Positions 1-7,572 of a DNA stretch of 64,000 nucleotides are shown here, piece by piece. Both the position numbers and the translations under genes were made by a program. The notes beneath the pieces are model-generated. The model saw only the letters and a program-made list of their open reading frames with translations. It had not been told where the DNA came from and searched no databases. The stretch's first letter is position 1. Each line of letters starts with the position of its first letter. The DNA comes from Kuafuiihalomonas sp039024635 (GTDB lineage Bacteria > Myxococcota > Kuafuiibacteriia > Kuafuiibacteriales > Kuafuiibacteriaceae), in assembly GCA_039024635.1 (NCBI GenBank), contig JBCCQA010000013.1:62001-126000 (forward strand), in the 5' to 3' direction.

Positions 1-409
1 CCAGGTTGTCGAACTCGACCTCTTTCGTCCCGTCCTTCGTCTTGACCTGAAGGCTGTGGGGCCCCGTGAGCATAGCCTCGCCCTCTAAGTGCTCGGTCCT
101 GGCACCCTTCAGGAGCTGGCCGACGCCGCTCCGCTGCTTCTTGATGATGCCTTCCTTCCACTCCTGAAGCTTGGTGGCGTCCATGTCTGGAACGGTGGAG
201 AAGACCGATCCGAAGGCATCGACTTCGTGCCGAAGGTTGCCGGCGTGGATGAGGGCCTTGCTGGGGATGCAACCCCAATTGAGACAAACACCGCCCAGGT
301 GTTCACGCTCCACGACCAGGGTCTTCTTGCCATGCTGACCCAGACGAATGCCTGCGACGTATCCACCCGGACCGCCTCCGACGACGACGGCTTCGTAGCG
401 CTCTGCCAT
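1..409 (-). CDS. lpdA: Dihydrolipoyl dehydrogenase, N-terminal part (cut by window edge)
   Basis: The frame is open from an ATG at 409 to the left edge, so about 136 N-terminal residues are visible. The start reads MAERYEAVVVGGGPGGYVAG, a dinucleotide-binding GxGxxG fold. It is followed by GGVCLNWGCIPSKAL, the redox-active CxxxxC disulfide motif of dihydrolipoamide dehydrogenase (E3). The enzyme reoxidises lipoyl groups of 2-oxoacid dehydrogenase complexes with FAD and NAD+. It lies 60 bp downstream of fabZ on the same strand and may share its transcript. Mercuric or glutathione reductases share the motif, but the flanking sequence favours LpdA. The C-terminal half is outside the window. Confidence 0.88.
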   Translation of the reverse strand, partial: MAERYEAVVVGGGPGGYVAGIRLGQHGKKTLVVEREHLGGVCLNWGCIPSKALIHAGNLRHEVDAFGSVFSTVPDMDATKLQEWKEGIIKKQRSGVGQLLKGARTEHLEGEAMLTGPHSLQVKTKDGTKEVEFDNL

Positions 410-469
410 GGCGCACGAGCTATCATGCGCTTTAGAACCAGTCTATCGAAGTCGAAGTCCGAAACCAGC

Positions 470-967
470 TCAGTCGGCGGAGAAGCCTGGAGGAGGGAAG
501 GAGTCGGGGAGCTTCGGAGCCTGGGTCGCGACCTGGCTCGTGGTGGCGGTTATGACGGCCGAACTCGCCAAGTCTTCACCCACGTGAATCTCGCAACCCA
601 GCTTCCAAATCTTCATCTTGTGCCTGAGGATCCGAGCCGAGAGTCGAAGAACGTCCCCAGGAATCACGGGCCGTCGAAACTTCACGTCGTCTATGTTGGC
701 CACATAGACCGAGTTCTCTTTGTCGATCTTCGCCCCGCTCATGACGGCGAGGAGACAACCGGTCTGAGCCATGGCCTCGATCTGAATGACCCCTGGCAGG
801 ACCGGGTTGCCGGGGAAGTGGCCGTTGAAGACCTCTTCGTTGGCGGTCACCGATTTACGAGCCTTGATGATCTCACCCGGGACCAGCTCGTCCACGGCAT
901 CCACGAAGAGAAAGGGATAACGGTGGGGAAGGTACTGCTTGATCTGGTTGATGTTCATCAAGGTCAT
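470..967 (-). CDS. fabZ: 3-hydroxyacyl-ACP dehydratase FabZ
   Basis: This enzyme dehydrates 3-hydroxyacyl-ACP in type II fatty acid synthesis. The hot-dog fold signature HFPGNPVLPG is present with catalytic His at about residue 50, followed by IEAMAQ with Glu64, the usual 14-residue spacing. The N-terminus NINQIKQYLPHRYPFLFVD matches FabZ closely. The frame extends to a GTG at 988, but homology starts near the ATGs at 967 and 958; neither has a clear ribosome binding site, so the exact start is uncertain. About 20 residues extend past the usual C-terminus. skp lies immediately upstream, as in many Gram-negative envelope clusters, but lpxD and lpxA do not follow here. Confidence 0.93.
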   Translation of the reverse strand: MTLMNINQIKQYLPHRYPFLFVDAVDELVPGEIIKARKSVTANEEVFNGHFPGNPVLPGVIQIEAMAQTGCLLAVMSGAKIDKENSVYVANIDDVKFRRPVIPGDVLRLSARILRHKMKIWKLGCEIHVGEDLASSAVITATTSQVATQAPKLPDSFPPPGFSAD

Positions 968-1020
968 GGCGAGGCCCATGCCTAGCACGCCAGAGCCAGA
1001 AAGAGTCCAGCAAGCCGAAG

Positions 1021-1575
1021 CTAGGTTCGGGGGAGCTGGAGGGGCTGATCCTTGAATCGCTCCTGGTAGAGCTTTACGACTCTCTGCGTCAGGTCGGTTT
1101 CGTTCACGAAGTAGATGATGTTGGCGTCCTCTTCCGGACCCGAATCGATGACGAAGTCAAAGTCGGCGCCAAGCGCGATCTCCCTGACTACGGAGGTCAT
1201 GCGAACGAGGAGCTCCTGCGTGAGGCGCTGCTCCAGCTGAGTCAGCTGTTGCTGAGCTCCAACCATCTCTCGGCTTAGGAGTTGGGCCTCCTGATACCAG
1301 GCCGCATCTTCTTGGCGGGTGGCGGCGGCGGTGCTGACCGCCCGCTTGGCGTCGAGCTCGGCTCGACGTTTTTCGAGCTCGGCCTGCTTGGCGTCGATGG
1401 CGGTCTCGACCCGCTTCTTTTGAGCCTCCAAGAAGTCTCGAGCCTGGGTCCAGTGGTCGGTGCCCCGCATGGCCTTTTGGACGTCCACCACGCCCACCTT
1501 CAGAGCCCAAGCCGAGCCCGGAGCACCCAAGGCGCCGAGTCCGAAGACCGCGACCATCAAGATCTGCCGCAACAC
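1021..1575 (-). CDS. skp: OmpH/Skp family periplasmic chaperone
   Basis: The 184-residue protein has an N-terminal signal peptide of about 24 residues ending near GSAWA, then LKVGVVDVQKAM, the typical first strand of mature Skp/OmpH. A long charged helical stretch (about residues 45-130, rich in K, E, Q and A) would form the coiled-coil tentacles. The C-terminal part returns to a short beta strand around FDFVIDSG. Skp escorts unfolded outer-membrane proteins through the periplasm to the BAM complex. It lies 32 bp upstream of fabZ on the same strand, matching the common skp-fabZ neighbourhood. Family assignment rests on architecture and order rather than a single catalytic motif. Confidence 0.85.
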   Translation of the reverse strand: MLRQILMVAVFGLGALGAPGSAWALKVGVVDVQKAMRGTDHWTQARDFLEAQKKRVETAIDAKQAELEKRRAELDAKRAVSTAAATRQEDAAWYQEAQLLSREMVGAQQQLTQLEQRLTQELLVRMTSVVREIALGADFDFVIDSGPEEDANIIYFVNETDLTQRVVKLYQERFKDQPLQLPRT

Positions 1576-1616
1576 TCCCCCGGGGCTAAGGTGCCCCGGC
1601 CGGGCAGGTCAAGCTT

Positions 1617-2390
1617 TCACGCGCCACGCCAGCTCGGCCTCCGCTTCTCCAGGAAGGCTGTCATGCCCTCTTTTTGGTCCTCGGTGCAAAAGCACAGACC
1701 GAAGGCGTTTCGCTCGAAGGTGAGCGCGCCCTCATGGGAGTCACCCTGGGCATGGAGGCAGGACTCCTTGGCCCAAGCCACGGCTTTGGGCGCGTTCTTG
1801 GCGATCTGCTCGCCCAAAGACTGGGCCCGACCCCGGAGCTCGGCAGCGGGGACGAGCTCCGTCGCGAGCCCGATCTGCAGGGCCAGCTCCGCGTCGACCT
1901 GCTCGCCGGTCATCATCATGCGCCGCGCCCAAGCTGGCCCCACCCGCTGGCCCAATCGCACCGTGCCGCCGAAGCCGGGGATCACACCGATGCTCACTTC
2001 GGGCTGACCGAAGCGTGCACGCTCCGAGGCCAAGATGAAGTCGCAGGCCATGGCCAGCTCGCAGCCTCCGCCGAGGGCGAACCCGTTGACGGCCGCGATG
2101 ACCGGAACCGAAAGCCGCTCCAGCCGGTCGAAGAGATCCTGACCTCGCCGAGCAAAGGCCAGGCCTTCGTCCAGGCTCATGGCCGCCATCCGCTTGATGT
2201 CGGCCCCGGCCACGAAGGCCTTATCACCTCCACCGGTCAGGACGAGGGCCCGGGCGTCCCCCAACTGACTCAGCTGATCTTCCAAGGCGTCGAAGGTCTC
2301 GGGGTTCAGGGCGTTGAGGGCCTTGGGCCGATCGATGACCAGGGTGAGGACGGGGCCCTCTCGTTCGGACCGGACGGGGTTGTCGCTCAT
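1617..2390 (-). CDS. Enoyl-CoA hydratase/isomerase family protein (crotonase fold)
   Basis: The 257-residue crotonase-superfamily protein carries the oxyanion-hole segment KAFVAGADIK and the substrate loop GFALGGGCELAMACD. Both general acid/base glutamates of classical enoyl-CoA hydratase are present, Glu111 in GCELAM and Glu131 in QPEVSIG, 20 residues apart. It probably hydrates trans-2-enoyl-CoA in beta-oxidation or a related pathway; the exact substrate cannot be read. The ATG at 2390 (MSDNPVRSE) is preferred over an upstream in-frame start at 2426 because family homology begins just after it. It overlaps nothing and lies 49 bp downstream of the unknown gene at 2440-3585. Confidence 0.85.
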   Translation of the reverse strand: MSDNPVRSEREGPVLTLVIDRPKALNALNPETFDALEDQLSQLGDARALVLTGGGDKAFVAGADIKRMAAMSLDEGLAFARRGQDLFDRLERLSVPVIAAVNGFALGGGCELAMACDFILASERARFGQPEVSIGVIPGFGGTVRLGQRVGPAWARRMMMTGEQVDAELALQIGLATELVPAAELRGRAQSLGEQIAKNAPKAVAWAKESCLHAQGDSHEGALTFERNAFGLCFCTEDQKEGMTAFLEKRRPSWRGA

Positions 2391-2439
2391 GGGCCGGCCA
2401 TAGCTCGGGGCGCAGGCCAGGGCCAAGGAAGGCCTTGCT

Positions 2440-3585
2440 CTAGAAAGCGAGGGCGGAACGGAGCCGGATCAGCGGCGCCATGAGCGCCTCGGGCTCGGGA
2501 GCCCGGCCCTGGCGCCACGCCCGAATGAGCTCGTCCAGGGCCGGGTCGCGGCCGTAGACGAGCTTCACGTGGGGCCAGGCCGCGTCGACGCCTTCGTCGG
2601 ACTCGAGGAGCATACAGGCCAAGCCCACGTTCTCTTCGTCGCTCTGCATCAGAACGTCGCGGCGGTTGACCCCCTCCATTAGCTCCAGGAAGCGACGGAG
2701 GTCCTCCAATCGGCGGCTCGCCCCCCGGCCGTCGTGAAGGGCCCAGCTGCGGAGCTCTAGGACGATCTTGCGATCAGAAGGACGAAGGGCATCAAAGGAG
2801 GGTCGCTCCGAGAAGCCCTCGAGCAAGCGCTCGACGCGGGGGCCCACCCCTTCTTCGCGCAATCGGCCTTCTCTCAGCTCGGCTTCGATGTGCTGAAGCT
2901 GCAGCTCCAGATCCCGCAGGTCTGCCCGCAGTCGAAGAGCCCGACGCGTGGCATTGGCGTAGCCCTTGACGAGCTGATCCGAAGGCAGCGAGCTCAGCTC
3001 CTTCATGATCGCGGCCAAGAGCGCGTCCAGGCAGTGGGCGCTATTGCTCCTCATCTCATGGAGCGAACCGAGAAGTCGCCATCGATCAGAGGTGATCTCG
3101 GGACGTCGCAGTTCTTGACCCAGGCGCAGGATGTCGGTGTCCAACATGGTCGTCAGCGCCTTGACCGCGCCCCCCACCCGAGCTGAAGCGTCGGAGGGCT
3201 CAAAGCTCAGGACGCGCTCGACGTGATCATCTCGTTGGGCGCCGGGCATGGTGCCCTCCCCGAACGAGAAGGCCGCGTCGATGTCCGCGGTGAGGAGCTG
3301 GCTTTCGGTTTGGGCCTGCTCGGGAAAAAGGCTGCGAAGACGTTGTGTAGCCTGCCTGACTCGCTGCAGCATCAACGCGACCTCGGGAGCCAACGCGTCC
3401 CAGGTGCTCAGATCGGGCCTGTCTTCGGCCATGAGCTCGTGAGACTCCAGGTCCAGGCCCTTCACCGCGTCCATGGCCTCGGCGCAGGCCTGGATGGCGT
3501 CTCGGGCTGGACCGGCGAATTCGGCGTCGGCCCCGGTGAGCACTCGGCGGCCTTTCGGCGTCAGGAGCGTGGAACCGTCCGGCAA
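2440..3585 (-). CDS. Hypothetical protein, predicted mostly alpha-helical
   Basis: I do not recognise this 381-residue protein. It has no signal peptide and no evident membrane segment. It is rich in Leu, Arg, Glu and Ala, with long amphipathic helical stretches, for example around residues 205-260 (RALRLRADLRDLELQLQHIE) that could form a coiled coil. The frame begins at a TTG (3585) shortly after an in-frame stop at 3601, so the start is either this TTG or an internal codon. It lies 47 bp downstream of the repeat lipoprotein gene on the same strand and could be co-transcribed with it. Uninterrupted length and GC3-rich codon use support real coding. Confidence 0.6.
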   Translation of the reverse strand: MPDGSTLLTPKGRRVLTGADAEFAGPARDAIQACAEAMDAVKGLDLESHELMAEDRPDLSTWDALAPEVALMLQRVRQATQRLRSLFPEQAQTESQLLTADIDAAFSFGEGTMPGAQRDDHVERVLSFEPSDASARVGGAVKALTTMLDTDILRLGQELRRPEITSDRWRLLGSLHEMRSNSAHCLDALLAAIMKELSSLPSDQLVKGYANATRRALRLRADLRDLELQLQHIEAELREGRLREEGVGPRVERLLEGFSERPSFDALRPSDRKIVLELRSWALHDGRGASRRLEDLRRFLELMEGVNRRDVLMQSDEENVGLACMLLESDEGVDAAWPHVKLVYGRDPALDELIRAWRQGRAPEPEALMAPLIRLRSALAF

Positions 3586-3632
3586 GGCCTGGATCCTCGG
3601 TCAAAGTGGGTCGGAGGTCGAGTCAGAGCCTG

Positions 3633-5921
3633 TCAGTACCGAGCGACGTCCGAGAATCGCACCTCGTCGACATCTCCGTTGAAGCCATCTCGAACCCCTG
3701 CGCCCTCGCGACCTCCGCCGACCCAGGCCGTGCTCGAGGACCCGGTCCAGCTGACCGTTCCCGTGGCCACCATTTGGCCATCGAGAAAGAGGTCGACGTC
3801 GCTCCCGTCGGTCGAGACGGCCAGATGGACCCATTGGTTGGCGGATAGAGCCCCGGTCGCAGTTTGCACCGATGTGGTGGCTGTCCCGCTGAAGCTGAGG
3901 AGCTCCAGGCGGCCGTCGTCATGACGACGGAGTTCCAGGCCTGGACCCCGGGTCTCGCGGTCCGCCATCAATACCCCATAGCCGGCCGAACCAAAGGACG
4001 TTCCCCGAGCCCGAGCTGTGAGCTCGATGGTCGCTGGGCCCGGCGACAGCAGCAGCCCGCTGTCCAGAGCAGCCCCGGGGGCGCTGCTTCGGTAGGCGTC
4101 GACGAGTTCGGCCGTCCGGGCTGCTACGCTGGACCAGGGGCCAAGCTCGACCGCCGCTGCACCTCCACAGTCGTTCTGAAGACGGGCCCCGGCATCGAGG
4201 CCGAAGCCGCCCGAGCACGCCATGTCGTCGGGGAGCGGGACCAGGAAGAAGTCGACGAAGCTCGCCTCGACGCTGACGTCGGCCTGAAGGTCCAAGACGC
4301 ATGGGCCTCGGCCAAGGCAGGCGCCATCCCAGCTTCGAAGGGCCTGGCCTTGGCCGGGCTCGGCCAGAAGCTCGACCTGGGTCCCCTGAACGAAGTCGAA
4401 ACTACAGGTGCCGGGACAGTCGAGGCCGGCCGGCGCCGAGCGAACTCGGCCCGACCCATCGATCACCACCTCGACCCGCCGGCTCTCGATCTCGAAGCGA
4501 GCGTCGACGGTCCGAATCTGATCCATGAGGACGGTGCAGTCGGCCATGCCGACGCAGTCCCCGCTCCAACCGGCGAATCGGTTTCCGGCCGCTGCGGTGG
4601 CGGTGAGGCTGACCATCGCCCCGATCCCGAAGGTCTCATCGCAGTCGGCGCCGCAGTCGATGCCCGCTGGATCGCTCGAGACGCTTCCGACACCGGGACC
4701 GCTGAGGCTCACCGTGAGGTCGAAGGACTGACCCTCGAACTCCGCGGCAACCGTCCGGTCGCCGTCCATGGTCACGCTGCAGTCGCCACTTCCGCCACAG
4801 TCGCCGCTCCAGCTCACGAACTCGTTCTCAGGCGCAGGCTGGGCGGTCAGCTCGACGGTCGTACCGAGAGAAAAATCGAAGCTGCAATCGCTGCCGCAGT
4901 CGATCCCGGCCGGCGTGCTGCGGACCGAACCGGCGCCGCTGCGATTCACGGTCAGGCGGGCTCGGGGGACCTCGAAACGCGCCCGTACGGTCTGGGCCTC
5001 GTCCATGGTGAGCACACAGTTCATCCCCGAGCAGGCGCCCCCCCAACCCTCGAAGACCGTCCCAGGCTCCGCTGTGGCGAGGAGCCGAACCTGACTGTCG
5101 CGCTCGAAAGTCGTGGTGCAGTCGGCCGTACAGTCCAGGCCAGCGGGCTCCGAGACCACGCGACCCTCCCCGTCTCCGACGAAGTCGACGGAGAGAGGAA
5201 AGGCTGACTGGTCGAAACTCGCCGTGACTGCGACGGTAGCCCCTCCGACTAGGGTGAGAAGACAACGCGGCGACATCGGCTCCGGGCACGGGCTGGACCA
5301 GCCCCGAAAGTCGCCCCCTGCGAAAGCCTGGGCCACGAGCTCGACTTCGGTACCGGCGGGGAAGCGGGCCTCGCAGTTGGGACGGCAGCTGATCCCGGCA
5401 GGCCGGGAGGTAACGAGGCCCCCGTTGGACTCCACTCGAAGCGCGCCCGAGGCTACGCAAGTATCCACGCTGCACACCTCGTCGGGGGCACACGCCACCG
5501 TCTCGAAGCCGGTTCCATCAGGGGTGCATCGCTGAACCGCCTGGTCCTCACTGCCATCGGCGCATCGGGTGCTCCCGGGACTGCAGACCCGCAGCTGCTG
5601 AAGCTCGAGAACGACGCTGCGCTCCGGCTCGGTGGCCCGGGGCGTGAAGTCGGCGAAGTCCGAAGCAAAGCCGTTTCGCTCAGCGAAGACGCGGTAGATT
5701 TGGTTGAAGCGGACGCCGTCCCGGAGAACGAAGCGGCCATCGGAATCGGTGAAGACGGATTCGGTCGCGGGGGCGGAGCGGACCGCGACCTCGGCGAGTG
5801 GTGTACCAGTCTCCACGTTTCGAACCACGCCCTGGATGAAGGCCCGTCCCTCATCGGGTCCCGCTTCTCCGCAGGCCACCAAGGGCAAGAGGCAGAGCAG
5901 GAGCGCCCGTTTGTCTCCCAT
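3633..5921 (-). CDS. Large lipoprotein: carboxypeptidase-like domain, five InlB-type repeats, LamG-like C-terminus
   Basis: The 762-residue protein begins with a lipoprotein signal whose lipobox LVAC places the lipidated Cys at residue 17. Residues about 28-110 resemble a carboxypeptidase regulatory-like beta sandwich (VVRNVETGTPLAEVAV, TDSDGRFVL). A Cys-rich segment follows (about 113-157). Then come five tandem repeats of about 75-80 residues (about 158-550), each containing a PAG(I/L)(S/D)C core followed by a second Cys and an FxGW(S/G)G-like element, as in divergent InlB/Listeria-Bacteroides repeats. The last 160 residues look like a concanavalin A/LamG fold ending VDEVRFSDVARY. Probably exposed at the cell surface in adhesion or ligand binding; the ligand is unknown. 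Confidence 0.85.
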   Translation of the reverse strand: MGDKRALLLCLLPLVACGEAGPDEGRAFIQGVVRNVETGTPLAEVAVRSAPATESVFTDSDGRFVLRDGVRFNQIYRVFAERNGFASDFADFTPRATEPERSVVLELQQLRVCSPGSTRCADGSEDQAVQRCTPDGTGFETVACAPDEVCSVDTCVASGALRVESNGGLVTSRPAGISCRPNCEARFPAGTEVELVAQAFAGGDFRGWSSPCPEPMSPRCLLTLVGGATVAVTASFDQSAFPLSVDFVGDGEGRVVSEPAGLDCTADCTTTFERDSQVRLLATAEPGTVFEGWGGACSGMNCVLTMDEAQTVRARFEVPRARLTVNRSGAGSVRSTPAGIDCGSDCSFDFSLGTTVELTAQPAPENEFVSWSGDCGGSGDCSVTMDGDRTVAAEFEGQSFDLTVSLSGPGVGSVSSDPAGIDCGADCDETFGIGAMVSLTATAAAGNRFAGWSGDCVGMADCTVLMDQIRTVDARFEIESRRVEVVIDGSGRVRSAPAGLDCPGTCSFDFVQGTQVELLAEPGQGQALRSWDGACLGRGPCVLDLQADVSVEASFVDFFLVPLPDDMACSGGFGLDAGARLQNDCGGAAAVELGPWSSVAARTAELVDAYRSSAPGAALDSGLLLSPGPATIELTARARGTSFGSAGYGVLMADRETRGPGLELRRHDDGRLELLSFSGTATTSVQTATGALSANQWVHLAVSTDGSDVDLFLDGQMVATGTVSWTGSSSTAWVGGGREGAGVRDGFNGDVDEVRFSDVARY

Positions 5922-5959
5922 GGCCGGAAGCTACGCCGCCCCCGAAGGGCGCCGCAATG

Positions 5960-6916
5960 TCAGGTCTTGTGGGAGAGCGTCGCCCGCCTGGCCTCGACCC
6001 AGTCGATGAGCTGCTTCTCGCCCTTTACGCCGTCGAAGCGAGCGAGTTCCTGCAGCCCGGTCGGGCTGGTCACGTTGACCTCGGTCAGGAAGCCGCCGAT
6101 TACGTCGAGGCCGACCAGCACCAAGCCTCGACGGCGAAGCTCGGGTCCCAGGGCCTGGACGATGGCCCGGTCGCGCTCACTCAACCCAACCTTCTCGGCT
6201 CGGCCACCCACGTGCATGTTGGCTCGGTTGTCATCGGCGGCGGGGACACGGTTGATGGCCCCGATCGCTTCTCCATCGACGAGGATGATCCGCTTGTCCC
6301 CTTGGCTGACCTCGGGCACGAACTTCTGGACCTCGATCATCCTGCGTCCGAATCCGGTGAGCAGGTCCAGGACCGAGCCCGTATTCTTGTCGTCACGCCC
6401 CAGGCGAATGATGCCCTCACCCCCAGCATTGAGGAGCGGCTTGACGATGCATTCGCCATGCTCGGCGAGGAAGGCGCGAATCCGTTCGCGATCCGCGGTG
6501 GCCATCGAAGGCGGCATGAACTCGGCCCACATGAAGGCGGCCAGTTTCTCGTTGAAGTCGCGAAGTCCGGCCGGTTCGTTCACTAGGACCGTCTTCATCC
6601 TATCCGTCTGATCCAGAACCAAGGTGGCCAAGTGAAAGTCCACGTCGAAAGGTGGATCCTTCCGCATGAAGATGGCGTCGTAGTCGTCCAGCCGAACCGC
6701 CTCCAGGGGACCTTCGGAGAAGTGGTCGCCCCGGACCCTCCGGAGCTCCAAGCGCTGGGCTTTGGCCTTGGGGACGCCCCCATCGAGGGCCAGGGACGCC
6801 ATCAACGCCCAATCCACCCGATGACCTCGGGACTGGGATTCGAGCATCATGACGAAAGTCGAGTCGGCGTCTATGTCGATGGCTGCGACGGGATCCATCA
6901 CGAAGAGAAAGCGCAC
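5960..6916 (-). CDS. gshB: Glutathione synthetase
   Basis: This 318-residue ATP-grasp enzyme matches prokaryotic glutathione synthetase in length and motifs. The N-terminus is MRFLFVMDPV. Family signatures include FMRKDPPFD, CIVKPLLNAGGEGI (ATP-grasp lysine and glycine-rich loop) and the C-terminal metal-binding EVNVTSPTG. It joins gamma-glutamylcysteine and glycine with ATP to make glutathione in the cytoplasm. It starts 44 bp from the divergent gene at 6961-7572, so any promoters must sit in that short gap or inside neighbours. No gshA is seen in the window. A gamma-glutamyltransferase, which degrades glutathione, is encoded at 36.4 kb. Confidence 0.93.
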   Translation of the reverse strand: MRFLFVMDPVAAIDIDADSTFVMMLESQSRGHRVDWALMASLALDGGVPKAKAQRLELRRVRGDHFSEGPLEAVRLDDYDAIFMRKDPPFDVDFHLATLVLDQTDRMKTVLVNEPAGLRDFNEKLAAFMWAEFMPPSMATADRERIRAFLAEHGECIVKPLLNAGGEGIIRLGRDDKNTGSVLDLLTGFGRRMIEVQKFVPEVSQGDKRIILVDGEAIGAINRVPAADDNRANMHVGGRAEKVGLSERDRAIVQALGPELRRRGLVLVGLDVIGGFLTEVNVTSPTGLQELARFDGVKGEKQLIDWVEARRATLSHKT

Positions 6917-6978
6917 GTCTCAAAGGTTCGAGCTGTGAATTCGCAGGTCAAGGCCGGACGGTGCTAGCCTCCCACTGG

Positions 6979-7572
6979 ATGTTCGAGGAACCGAGCGAGC
7001 TTCTGGCCCGCCTCCGGTCCAGGCCCAAGGATCCAGAGCTGCGGAAGCGGCTTGGCACCTGGGCCCGGAGCGAAGGCCGGGGCGGCGGGCTGGCCAGCGC
7101 CTGGCTGGCTCGGACCGATGGGCTGGGACCGGAGCTGTTAGCCTTGGCCTTGGATGCCCATGTCCTGGGCATGCTGGACCGTCAGCGGGAGCAAGACTTG
7201 GCCCGACGTAAATCGCTAGTGCCCGTGAGCGAGCTCAGGAACGCAACGGTGGTCTTTCTGGCCGGCGAGCAAGATGTCGAAGTTCTGGACGTCGTCTTTC
7301 CGGCGGCTGCACGACGGGCCATCGGCCAGCGTTCCAAGGGGCTGGTCGTAGAGATCAGCAGTGCTCGGCAGGACGAGACCTTGGCCCACGCCCTGGCCGC
7401 TCTCACCCGACTGGGATTGCCCGAGGCGATGGAGCTGGGCGTGAGCGGCAGCTCCGGCGCGGATTGGAGCGGTCGTTGCCGTGCTTTGTGCGCGGATCCT
7501 CATCGCCTGCGGTTTTGGGCGGACTTGGGCGCGATGCTCGACGCCCAGGGCCGGGAAAAGGAGCCCGCATGA
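6979..7572 (+). CDS. Hypothetical protein upstream of hybrid histidine kinase
   Basis: I do not recognise this protein of about 197 residues. The N-terminal third is helical and Arg/Leu-rich. The middle (VVFLAGEQDVEVLDVVFPAA, then GLVVEIS) alternates strand and helix in a way loosely reminiscent of STAS or receiver-like folds, but no diagnostic motif is visible. The ATG at 6979 is used; an in-frame GTG at 6961 is an alternative, and neither has a strong ribosome binding site. Its stop overlaps the ATG of the hybrid histidine kinase by four bases (ATGA), so translation is probably coupled. That suggests a role as accessory or regulator of the kinase, which is inference only. Confidence 0.6.
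   Translation: MFEEPSELLARLRSRPKDPELRKRLGTWARSEGRGGGLASAWLARTDGLGPELLALALDAHVLGMLDRQREQDLARRKSLVPVSELRNATVVFLAGEQDVEVLDVVFPAAARRAIGQRSKGLVVEISSARQDETLAHALAALTRLGLPEAMELGVSGSSGADWSGRCRALCADPHRLRFWADLGAMLDAQGREKEPA

Noticed and set aside
3864..5207. 447-codon open frame on the plus strand
   Set aside because: Antisense to the repeat lipoprotein. Its apparent internal repeats only mirror the InlB-type repeats.
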